From Spirochaeta sp. (GTDB lineage Bacteria; Spirochaetota; Spirochaetia; DSM-27196; Alkalispirochaetaceae), in assembly GCA_007117185.1 (NCBI GenBank), contig SKHA01000167.1:1-5429 (forward strand): a stretch of 5,429 nt of DNA, written 5' to 3'. The notes under the pieces are model-generated. The model ran no database searches and was not told the origin of the DNA. It worked only from the letters and a program-made list of their open reading frames with translations. The translations under genes were made by a program, and so were the position numbers. Positions 1 through 5,429 of the stretch are shown here, in pieces (positions within the stretch are counted from its first letter, which is position 1; each line of letters opens with the position of its first letter).

Positions 1-1
1 G

Positions 2-592
2 CTGCGGACCGCGGCCCTTCCGGTGAACCTTGAGATTGTCAATCAGCAGGTTGTGGGGGCCACACTTGGTGAAGCGGCAATTTCGGCGGGGCTGCAGTCC
101 ATTGCGCTGGGGTTTGCGCTGATCATCCTTTTCATGGCGATCTACTACAAGGGTGCAGGGTTGGTTGCCGACGTGGCGCTGATCCTCAACCTCTTCTTTA
201 TCGTTGCGGTCCTCTCGGCGTTCAACCTGACTCTGACCCTGACCAGCATCGCCGGTATCATCCTGACTGTCGGTATGGCTGTGGATGCCAACGTGATCAT
301 CTTTGAACGGATCAAGGAAGAGTATCGCCTCGGCAAGGGCTCCCGGGCGTCCGTTCGGGCCGGTTTTGACAAGGCGTTCTGGACAGTCATGGACGCCAAC
401 ATTACCACCTTTATCGCGGCAATCTTTCTTTCCCAGTTGGGGTCCGGTCCCATCCAGGGTTTTGCGGTCACCCTGGCGGTGGGTATCCTCTCGTCCATGT
501 TTACCGCTCTGGTGGTGACGCGCCTCTTCTTTGACTTCACCACCGAGGTCCTGCGGCGCAACAAGCTTAGTATTGCCTGGAGGATCGCATGA
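2..592 (+). CDS. secD: Protein translocase subunit SecD, C-terminal part (5' end outside window)
   Basis: SecD is the inner-membrane partner of SecF. Together they use the proton gradient to pull exported proteins out of SecYEG on the periplasmic side. The frame is open from the first bases, so the gene is truncated by the window edge; 196 residues are visible. They begin with the end of the periplasmic P1 region and its LRTAALPV segment, followed by five hydrophobic stretches matching TM2-TM6 of the RND-type fold. The TM4 motif GMAVDANVIIFERIKEE is diagnostic of SecD. Its Asp, encoded at 284-286, corresponds to the conserved proton-path Asp of the family. The later segments DANITTFIAAIFLSQLGSGP and GFAVTLAVGILSSMFTALVV also fit. 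A GTG at 23 is only an internal Val codon, not a start. The stop overlaps the secF start by four bases (ATGA), which implies coupled translation. The N-terminal TM1 and most of P1 lie upstream. Confidence 0.97.
   Translation: MRTAALPVNLEIVNQQVVGATLGEAAISAGLQSIALGFALIILFMAIYYKGAGLVADVALILNLFFIVAVLSAFNLTLTLTSIAGIILTVGMAVDANVIIFERIKEEYRLGKGSRASVRAGFDKAFWTVMDANITTFIAAIFLSQLGSGPIQGFAVTLAVGILSSMFTALVVTRLFFDFTTEVLRRNKLSIAWRIA
579..583 (+). promoter_or_regulatory. Shine-Dalgarno of secF
   Basis: GGAGG lies five bases before the secF ATG, inside the last codons of secD. It confirms the ATG at 589 and shows that secF can initiate on its own even though its start overlaps the secD stop. Confidence 0.85.
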
Positions 593-1665
593 CGCGGGTA
601 TATGACTTCATGAAGAGCCGCACACTGATGCTGATTATCTCAGCGTTGGTGATTGCCGGCGGTATTGTTGGTACAGTTGTTCAGGGCGGGTTTAACCTCG
701 GCATTGACTTTCAGGCGGGTTTGAACCTTACCGTTGAGATCTCAGGGGCAACCGGAGTCAACGACGAGACGGTTCGCTCCGCTCTTGCCGGTATAGACAG
801 CGGTATTCAGGTTCAACGTCTGGGAGCAGACGGCATGAACCGGTACGTCATACGGATTCGGGATACCGGCACCATCGATGATTTTGAGACGATCATGGCC
901 GGGCGGTTGCAGGAGTCCCTGCGGGATGCCTTTACAGGATCCACCGTTCGGGAACTGGAAACATCGTATGTTGGCCCGCGTTTTTCCCGGGACCTTTCCC
1001 AGCAGGCGTTGTTTCTTACCGTCTTCGCGATGATGCTGATCCTGATGTACCTGTGGTTTCGTTTCCGCCTGGGTTACGCCCTTTCCTCCATCAGCGCGCT
1101 GGTTCACGACGTGCTGGTCATCCTGGGGGTTATCGGTACGCTCCAGCTTGAGGTATCCACCGCTACCATCGCGGCGGTCCTGACGATCATCGGGTACTCC
1201 CTGAACGATACCATCGTCATCTTTGACCGTATCCGGGAGAACGAGACGCTCCTGCGGGACAGCTCGTTCCGGACGATTATCAACACAAGCGTCTCCCAGA
1301 GCCTCAGCAGAACGTTGATAACCTCGGTAACCACCCTGCTGGCGGTGCTGGCGATCTACATCTTCAGCACCGGTCAGGTGCAGTCCTTCGCCCTCACCCT
1401 GATCATCGGTGTTATCGTGGGAACGTACTCATCTGTCTTTGTTGCCTCCCCGGTTCTTCTGCGATGGACGTCCTGGACCAAAGCACGGCGCCGCAAGCGG
1501 GAAGCGGAGAAGTACCACCGCGGATCCGTGACCGGTAAGGGAGAGGCTGCCACTGCCGCCGGAGAGGGCGGAGGGGCGGCTGCTGTGGCAGCACCGGGCA
1601 GTGCCGAGATCGAGCGTGCCAAGCGTGAGATCGCCCGGCAACGGAGTCAGAAGAAACGCAAGTGA
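589..1665 (+). CDS. secF: Protein translocase subunit SecF
   Basis: SecF pairs with SecD in the proton-driven accessory complex of SecYEG. The 358-residue product has TM1 at about 13-32, then the signature GIDFQAG at 38-44, a variant of the usual GIDFTGG. A periplasmic P4 domain spans about 45-135, and TM2-TM6 lie within about 139-291. TM4 carries GYSLNDTIVIFDRIRENE; Asp207 and Arg241 (in SRTLITS) match by position the acidic and basic residues known to be needed for proton coupling in Thermus SecDF. The ATG overlaps the secD stop and has GGAGG five bases upstream, which fixes the start. The family is usually a little over 300 residues. The extra length here is a cytoplasmic tail (about 294-358): a basic stretch, an Ala/Gly-rich linker, then a helix-like end with nine Lys/Arg in the last 16 residues. 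The 3' end overlaps the next gene by GTGA. Confidence 0.97.
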   Translation: MTRVYDFMKSRTLMLIISALVIAGGIVGTVVQGGFNLGIDFQAGLNLTVEISGATGVNDETVRSALAGIDSGIQVQRLGADGMNRYVIRIRDTGTIDDFETIMAGRLQESLRDAFTGSTVRELETSYVGPRFSRDLSQQALFLTVFAMMLILMYLWFRFRLGYALSSISALVHDVLVILGVIGTLQLEVSTATIAAVLTIIGYSLNDTIVIFDRIRENETLLRDSSFRTIINTSVSQSLSRTLITSVTTLLAVLAIYIFSTGQVQSFALTLIIGVIVGTYSSVFVASPVLLRWTSWTKARRRKREAEKYHRGSVTGKGEAATAAGEGGGAAAVAAPGSAEIERAKREIARQRSQKKRK

Positions 1666-2480
1666 AACAGCCGGAGGTGATCCGGAAGGGTGGTCTGGTC
1701 TTTGACCGCTACGAGCCGGCGGAGCAGGGTGCCCTGCCTCCGCTGGTAATCCTTCACGGGCTCTTCGGCTCCCGGGATAACTGGCGCAGCCAGGCTCGGG
1801 CCCTTGCCGCGGGGCGGGTTGTTCTGGTTCCGGACATGCCCAATCACGGTGAATCCGTCCATACCGAAGACTTCTCTTATCATACCGTAGCGCAACAGTT
1901 GTGGCAGGCCCTGGATGAGCTTGACGTACCCCGGGCGGCCCTTCTGGGTCACTCCATGGGCGGTAAGGCAGCGATGGCGATGGCCCTGACTGAGTTGGAT
2001 CGGTGCGCCGCGCTGGTAGTTGTGGATATCGCTCCGCGGCGGTACGCCCCGCGTCACGCCGGGATCCTGGCGGGTATGAAGGCGGTGATCGCCGCCGGGG
2101 TGACCAGCCGCAGCGCTGGCGAGAAGATCCTGGCGGAACACATACCTGAAAAAGCGGTGCGGCTCTTTCTCCTGAAGAGCCTTGTTCTCGATCCCGACCA
2201 TTCCAGCGGCGGGGAACGCTATCGCTGGCAGATGAACCTGCAGGGGATCGAGACACACTACGAGACGCTCTCGGCGTGGCCCTTTGCGGGGGTGACCTGG
2301 TCAGGGCCTGCACTCCAGGTGAGGGGTGCCCTCTCGCCCTACGTCAGCGACGAAGACACCCAGCTGATGCGAACGTTCTTCCCCGCTCTGCGGGTGGAGA
2401 CGATCGCCGATTCGGGGCACTGGGTGCACGCGGAACAGCGGGAAACGTTTCTTTCCGTGGTGCGAGGCGCCGTTTCGTAG
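1662..2480 (+). CDS. Alpha/beta-hydrolase, YbfF/ABHD11-type esterase
   Basis: This is a probable cytoplasmic carboxylesterase or acyl-thioesterase of the alpha/beta-hydrolase fold; the physiological substrate is unknown. Of 272 residues, VILHGLFGSRDNW (29-41) holds the oxyanion-hole HG. The nucleophile elbow GHSMGGKAAM (96-105) puts Ser98 as nucleophile. Asp122 in VVVDIAP lies where E. coli YbfF has its acid (recalled as Asp113), and His253 in DSGHWVHAE is the catalytic His. NHGES (61-65) and SPYVS (225-229) also match YbfF, whose length (about 254) is similar. No signal peptide or membrane segment is seen. The GTG start overlaps the secF stop, so translation is probably coupled; the nearest Shine-Dalgarno is only a weak AGAAG eight bases upstream. 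A strong GGAGGTGATCC lies inside codons 4-8, but no usable in-frame ATG, GTG or TTG follows it, so I keep the start at 1662. GTG at 1677 is an alternative five codons in. The exact substrate class is open. Confidence 0.9.
   Translation: MKQPEVIRKGGLVFDRYEPAEQGALPPLVILHGLFGSRDNWRSQARALAAGRVVLVPDMPNHGESVHTEDFSYHTVAQQLWQALDELDVPRAALLGHSMGGKAAMAMALTELDRCAALVVVDIAPRRYAPRHAGILAGMKAVIAAGVTSRSAGEKILAEHIPEKAVRLFLLKSLVLDPDHSSGGERYRWQMNLQGIETHYETLSAWPFAGVTWSGPALQVRGALSPYVSDEDTQLMRTFFPALRVETIADSGHWVHAEQRETFLSVVRGAVS
1671..1685 (+). promoter_or_regulatory. Extended internal Shine-Dalgarno-like sequence in a small inverted repeat
   Basis: Bases 1673-1683 read GGAGGTGATCC, an 11-base perfect complement of the conserved 16S rRNA 3' tail (GGATCACCTCC). 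The site is within codons 4-8 of the hydrolase, downstream of its probable GTG start, and no in-frame ATG, GTG or TTG lies at normal distance after it. It is flanked so that CCGGA (1671-1675) and TCCGG (1681-1685) can pair around a GGTGA loop. The sequence match is direct observation. A role in pausing, ribosome capture or coupling at the secF/hydrolase junction is inference. Confidence 0.4.
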
Positions 2481-2484
2481 TATA

Positions 2485-2500
2485 CTCCACCTCCGTGGAG
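2485..2500 (+). promoter_or_regulatory. Small hairpin over the glgX translation start region
   Basis: CTCCAC (2485-2490) and GTGGAG (2495-2500) are perfect inverted copies separated by the four-base loop CTCC. The right arm contains both the alternative GTG start (2495) and the GGAG that would serve TTG 2507, so folding would hide the glgX initiation signals. It starts four bases after the hydrolase stop. There is no U-tract after it, so it is not a rho-independent terminator. Its function is inferred from position only. Confidence 0.4.
2497..2500 (+). promoter_or_regulatory. Probable Shine-Dalgarno of glgX
   Basis: GGAG sits six bases before TTG 2507, a standard distance. No comparable purine-rich site precedes the other candidate start, GTG 2495, whose upstream bases are pyrimidine-rich. 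This is the reason for preferring 2507, although GTG is in general the commoner start codon. Confidence 0.5.
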
Positions 2501-2506
2501 CGACCG

Positions 2507-4678
2507 TTGATAACATTGCAGCCGGGAAAACCCTATCCTCTTGGTGCCGTACCCCTCGCCGGTGGGGTTCACTTCGGGTTGGTCAGCCATACGGCCACCC
2601 AGGTATGGCTGCAGATCTACGATGAACCGGAAGCACGACAACCGGTTCACGAGTTTGCCCTGGATCCGGCAGTAAACCGTACCGGCGACGTCTGGCACAT
2701 CGATGTCCTTGGTATCGGAGCGGGCACGCTCTACCTGTATCGCGTGGACGGGCCCTTTGCTCCCGAGAAAGGGCTGCGGTTCAACCGCTATCGCCCCCTT
2801 CTTGACCCCTACGCCCGGGCCCTCACCGGGTCGTTTCAATGGGACCTGAGCGACGCCGTTGCCTATGACCGGTCGTCTCCCTTGAAAGACCTGAGTCTTC
2901 GTGTCGGTGGTGACGCCGGCTCCTTTCCCAAGTGCATCGTCATCGATGACGCTTTCGACTGGAACGGCGACCGACCCCTGAACTATCCTTTACGAAACTG
3001 CATCATCTACGAGGGCCATGTTCGTGGACTGTCCGCGCACAGCAGCTCCGGCGTGGAGCACCCCGGAACGTACCGCGGGGTGATCGAGATGATCCCCTAT
3101 CTGAAGGAGCTGGGGATCACCAGTCTGGAGCTGCTGCCGATTCACGAGTTTGACGAGCTCGAATATCGACGGATCAACCCCCTCAGCGGTGAACCGATCT
3201 GCAACTACTGGGGATACAGTACCATCGCCTTCTTTGCCCCCAAGGGAAGTTACTCCTCATCCGGTGCGTTGGGGCAGCAGGTGCGGGAGTTCAAGGAGAT
3301 GGTCCGGGAACTCCACAGTGCCGGGATAGAGGTGATCCTGGACGTTGTTTTCAACCACACCGGCGAGGGTAACGAGACGGGCCCCACCCTCTCGTTTCGT
3401 GGTATCGACAACCCCACCTATTACATGCTGGAGGAAGACCGACGATATTATCGGAACTTCTCCGGTACCGGAAATACGATGAACTGCAATAATCCGATCA
3501 TGCGGACACTCATTACCGAGTGTCTCCATTACTGGGTTGTGGACATGCACGTTGACGGTTTCCGGTTTGACCTGGGGAGTATCCTCGGCCGGGACGAGCA
3601 GGGAAACCTGCTGCAGAACGCGCCGATCCTGGAGCGGATCGCCCAGGATCCGATCCTGCAGAACACAAAGATCATCGCCGAGGCGTGGGACGCCGGTGGT
3701 GCCTATCAGGTGGGGGCGTTTCAGGGGCGCTGGGCCGAGTGGAACGATCGCTTCCGTGACGACGTACGGCGCTACTGGCGGGGTGATCGCAATACCGTCG
3801 CCGCCCTGGCAACTCGGTTTGCCGGCAGTTCCGACCTGTATCACTCCGGCGGGCGCAAACCTTTTCACAGTATTAACTACGTCACCGCCCACGACGGATT
3901 CACCATGTACGATCTGGTGAGCTACAACCGCAAGCACAACCTGGCCAACGGTGAGGAAAACCGGGACGGCCACGACAGCAACTTCAGTTTCAACCACGGC
4001 TTCGAGGGTGACACCGGAGACGTGGAGACTCAGCGTGTCCGTCTGCAGCAGATGCGGAACATGCTCACCACGCTGCTCCTCTCTCTGGGGACGCCGATGC
4101 TTCTCTCCGGTGACGAGTTCGGTCGCACCCAGGGGGGTAACAACAACGCCTACTGCCAGAACAATGAGATCAGCTGGAACGACTACCGGCAGCTGCACCG
4201 GCACCGGGACCTGCACCGCTTTGTCCGGCTGCTGATCGCCATCCGGAAAAACCACCCCGTATTCACCCGGGGCGAGTTCTATACCGGCCGGGACAACAAC
4301 CGCAACCTTCGCAACGACATTGACTGGTTCGACTGCAGCGGGTCCCGGATGGACTGGTCGCGGACGGACACCTGCCTGGCTGTGTACATAGACGGGCAGG
4401 AAGCGGCGCTGGTGGGGGAGCGACAGGACGACGATTTCTACCTGATGTTCAATCCATCCCAGAAAAAACGGGACTTCACCGTCCCGGACCCGCCCCGGGG
4501 GTTACGCTGGGCCCGGGTCATCGACACCGCGGCGCCGTCACCCCGGGATGTTCGCGAGGTCGGCTCGGAGGTTCCCCTCCCGGATGATCAGCCGGTGACG
4601 GTTGAGGCCCGGGCGGTGGTGATGGTCCGGACGATCCCCCGTGATGCCCCCGCCCCGGCAGATATTGACGCGGGGTGA
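2507..4678 (+). CDS. glgX: Glycogen debranching enzyme, GlgX/isoamylase family (GH13)
   Basis: This enzyme hydrolyses alpha-1,6 branch points of glycogen or limit dextrin in the cytoplasm. Counting from TTG 2507 (723 residues), a CBM48-like N-terminal domain begins with GKPYPLGA (7-14). The GH13 barrel follows: IIYEGHVRG (166-174), NYWGY (233-237), region I DVVFNH (279-284), region II GFRFDL with nucleophile Asp355, region III IIAEAWD with acid/base Glu392, and region IV TAHD with Asp463. The C-terminal beta domain contains DIDWFDCSG (604-612) and FYLMFNPS (644-651), typical of GlgX and isoamylases. All catalytic residues are present and no signal peptide is seen. The open frame extends upstream to 2276, but that part only shadows the hydrolase gene and lacks family similarity. 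TTG 2507 has GGAG six bases upstream; GTG 2495 (727 residues) has no Shine-Dalgarno and is the alternative. HEFDELEY, ILDVVFNHTGEGNE and IIAEAWDAGG resemble plant isoamylases closely. No glycogen synthesis genes are in view. Confidence 0.94.
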   Translation: MITLQPGKPYPLGAVPLAGGVHFGLVSHTATQVWLQIYDEPEARQPVHEFALDPAVNRTGDVWHIDVLGIGAGTLYLYRVDGPFAPEKGLRFNRYRPLLDPYARALTGSFQWDLSDAVAYDRSSPLKDLSLRVGGDAGSFPKCIVIDDAFDWNGDRPLNYPLRNCIIYEGHVRGLSAHSSSGVEHPGTYRGVIEMIPYLKELGITSLELLPIHEFDELEYRRINPLSGEPICNYWGYSTIAFFAPKGSYSSSGALGQQVREFKEMVRELHSAGIEVILDVVFNHTGEGNETGPTLSFRGIDNPTYYMLEEDRRYYRNFSGTGNTMNCNNPIMRTLITECLHYWVVDMHVDGFRFDLGSILGRDEQGNLLQNAPILERIAQDPILQNTKIIAEAWDAGGAYQVGAFQGRWAEWNDRFRDDVRRYWRGDRNTVAALATRFAGSSDLYHSGGRKPFHSINYVTAHDGFTMYDLVSYNRKHNLANGEENRDGHDSNFSFNHGFEGDTGDVETQRVRLQQMRNMLTTLLLSLGTPMLLSGDEFGRTQGGNNNAYCQNNEISWNDYRQLHRHRDLHRFVRLLIAIRKNHPVFTRGEFYTGRDNNRNLRNDIDWFDCSGSRMDWSRTDTCLAVYIDGQEAALVGERQDDDFYLMFNPSQKKRDFTVPDPPRGLRWARVIDTAAPSPRDVREVGSEVPLPDDQPVTVEARAVVMVRTIPRDAPAPADIDAG

Positions 4679-4686
4679 ACTACATG

Positions 4687-4710
4687 TTACCCATCAGATT
4701 ACCCATCAGA
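4687..4710 (+). repeat. Perfect tandem 12-base repeat (two copies) in the thrS leader
   Basis: TTACCCATCAGA occurs twice back to back, at 4687-4698 and 4699-4710, with no mismatch. It fills half of the 48-base glgX-thrS spacer and ends two bases before the thrS Shine-Dalgarno. Its base composition is more AT-rich than the flanking genes. It could be a regulator or RNA-binding site, or a chance slippage duplication. Confidence 0.9.
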
Positions 4711-4712
4711 AC

Positions 4713-4724
4713 GGAGGTGCCTCC
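4713..4724 (+). promoter_or_regulatory. thrS Shine-Dalgarno within a mini inverted repeat
   Basis: GGAGGTG (4713-4719) is the ribosome binding site; the GGAGG core ends nine bases before the thrS ATG. GGAG (4713-4716) can pair with CTCC (4721-4724) around a GTGC loop, which would partly mask the site. The Shine-Dalgarno role is well supported. The four-base-pair stem is weak alone and its role is inference; E. coli thrS is known to be autoregulated at its leader, but by a different, larger structure. Confidence 0.7.
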
Positions 4725-4726
4725 CC

Positions 4727-5429
4727 ATGGCAGATCAGCTTACTCGTGACGACAGACTGTACCGAATTCGACATACCACCGCCCACGTCATGGCCGAAGC
4801 GGTGCTGCAGATGTTCCCGGACGCAGCAATCGCCATCGGCCCGCCCATAGAGAACGGGTTTTACTACGACTTTGACCTGCCCCGCTCGCTCAAGCCGGAG
4901 GACCTGGAGGAGATCGAAGAGCGAATGCGGGGAATCCTCAAGGACAACCACCCTCTGACCCGGGAGGTGGTGACCAGGGATCGCGCCAGGGAGCTCTTTG
5001 CGGGGCAGCCCTTCAAGCTGGAGCTGATCGAAGACCTGCCGGATGACGTGGAGATCTCCACCTACACCGTGGATACCTTCGTGGACCTGTGCAAGGGCCC
5101 GCACGTGGAGAGTACCTCGGCGATACACGGCAAAGCGTTCAAGCTGCTCTCGGTGGCCGGAGCATACTGGCGGGGCGATGAAAAGCGGCCGATGCTGCAG
5201 CGCATCTATGGCACCGCCTGGGAGAACCCCAAGGAGCTGCGGGAGCACCTGGCGTGGCTGGCGGAGATCGAAAAACGGGACCACCGCAAGCTTGGCCGGG
5301 AGCTGGATCTGTTCAGCACCCACGAACAGGCCGGCTCGGGTCTGATCTACTGGCACCCCCTGGGATCGCGCATTCGCATCGCTATCGAGGACTTCTGGCG
5401 GGAAGAGCACCGCAAAGGGGGGTACGAGA
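4727..5429 (+). CDS. thrS: Threonyl-tRNA synthetase, N-terminal part, lacking the TGS domain (3' end outside window)
   Basis: ThrRS attaches threonine to tRNA-Thr and hydrolyses mischarged Ser-tRNA-Thr. The 234 visible residues start almost directly in the N2 editing domain. His16 and His20 in RHTTAH form the HxxxH site (E. coli His73/His77). Cys122 and His126 in DLCKGPHVEST are the CxxxH pair (E. coli Cys182/His186). YWRGDEKRPMLQRIYGTAW (147-165) is the end of the editing region (SAD motif), and the class II catalytic core begins near 183 with motif 1 around YWHPLGSRIR. E. coli ThrRS carries about 60 further N-terminal residues, the TGS domain; here it is absent. That is not a start-choice error: in this frame the glgX TGA is at 4676-4678, and no ATG, GTG or TTG occurs between it and 4727. 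GGAGGTG at 4713-4719 is the Shine-Dalgarno. The gene runs off the window, so the zinc ligands and anticodon-binding domain are not visible. Confidence 0.97.
   Translation, partial: MADQLTRDDRLYRIRHTTAHVMAEAVLQMFPDAAIAIGPPIENGFYYDFDLPRSLKPEDLEEIEERMRGILKDNHPLTREVVTRDRARELFAGQPFKLELIEDLPDDVEISTYTVDTFVDLCKGPHVESTSAIHGKAFKLLSVAGAYWRGDEKRPMLQRIYGTAWENPKELREHLAWLAEIEKRDHRKLGRELDLFSTHEQAGSGLIYWHPLGSRIRIAIEDFWREEHRKGGYE

Larger units (their letters stand above)
4684..4749 (+). other. Possible 21-codon leader reading frame overlapping the thrS start
   Basis: An ATG five bases after the glgX stop opens a 21-codon frame ending in TGA at 4747-4749, 20 bases inside thrS. The sequence GGGGTGA (4672-4678), which overlaps the glgX stop, could serve as its Shine-Dalgarno. 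The tandem repeat is read as LPIR twice, using TTA and AGA codons that are infrequent in the neighbouring genes. The peptide has one Thr and no threonine run, so it is not a classic threonine attenuator. With no conservation data it may be a chance frame. Confidence 0.2.

Noticed and set aside
1429..2313. Minus-strand open frame (294 codons) opposite the secF end and the hydrolase
   Set aside because: It is rich in Pro, Arg and Ser with no domain pattern, and the other strand encodes well-conserved proteins throughout.
2481..2486. TATACT as a -10 promoter element before glgX
   Set aside because: The hexamer is close to consensus, but the positions 16-18 bases upstream have no TTGACA-like -35 and there is no extended -10 TG. 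A weak promoter is possible but not supported.
2276..2506. Upstream extension of the glgX frame to an ATG at 2276
   Set aside because: This part overlaps the conserved hydrolase C-terminus containing the catalytic His, and its translation (Arg/Gly-rich) has no match to GlgX N-termini, which begin at the GKPYPLGA block.
3257..4255. Long minus-strand open frame (332 codons) opposite glgX
   Set aside because: It lies wholly opposite a strongly supported GH13 catalytic domain, its translation is a Val/Pro-rich low-information sequence without recognisable motifs, and GC-rich genes often leave the opposite frame open.
4469..4486. CGGGAC/GTCCCG inverted repeat with a six-base loop near the glgX 3' part
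   Set aside because: It lies inside conserved coding sequence and is followed by GC-rich bases, not a T-run. It is not a terminator.
4665..4670. TTGACG as a -35 element for a thrS promoter
   Set aside because: At 15-19 base spacing the downstream hexamers (for example TACCCA) do not resemble TATAAT, so no full promoter is seen.
4676..4729. Possible GlgX-ThrRS fusion by stop-codon readthrough, as both genes share a frame with no other stop between them
   Set aside because: thrS has its own good Shine-Dalgarno and ATG, and nothing around the TGA suggests programmed readthrough or selenocysteine insertion.
4641..4850. Small plus-strand frame across the glgX-thrS junction
   Set aside because: It is out of frame with both conserved genes and covers coding sequence on each side. 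No start signal or motif supports it.

Overview
The window is an ordinary, gene-dense bacterial segment. All five genes are on the + strand and packed end to end: the 3' part of secD, all of secF, a YbfF/ABHD11-type alpha/beta-hydrolase, a glycogen-debranching enzyme of the GlgX/isoamylase family, and the 5' part of thrS. The DNA is fairly GC-rich, uses GTG and probably TTG starts, and has good GGAGG Shine-Dalgarno sites. Two traits suggest a GC-rich, free-living spirochaete: a threonyl-tRNA synthetase with no TGS domain, which I recall from Borrelia and Treponema, and a GIDFQAG variant of the SecF signature. This placement is an inference with low to moderate confidence.

Layout. secD (from before the window to 592) and secF (589-1665) overlap by ATGA. 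secF and the hydrolase (1662-2480) overlap by GTGA. These three are almost certainly co-transcribed and translationally coupled. After a short gap comes the debranching enzyme (about 2507-4678), then a 48-base spacer, then thrS (4727 to beyond the window). I see no convincing rho-independent terminator or strong promoter, so all five may lie on one transcript. No stretch over 300 bases lacks a gene, and there are no RNA genes, mobile elements or CRISPR arrays.

Function. SecD and SecF form the proton-driven accessory complex of the SecYEG translocon. The hydrolase is probably a cytoplasmic carboxylesterase. The debranching enzyme removes alpha-1,6 branches from glycogen. ThrRS charges tRNA-Thr. 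The last three have no obvious mechanistic link to Sec, so the cluster looks like a housekeeping operon rather than a dedicated system.

The less expected signals sit at the gene junctions. There is an 11-base perfect match to the complement of the 16S rRNA tail just inside the hydrolase gene. There is a small hairpin over the glgX start signals. The thrS leader has a perfect 12-base tandem repeat, a possible 21-codon overlapping reading frame and a mini-hairpin on the Shine-Dalgarno. I did not find evidence of a new defence, mobile or biosynthetic system here.
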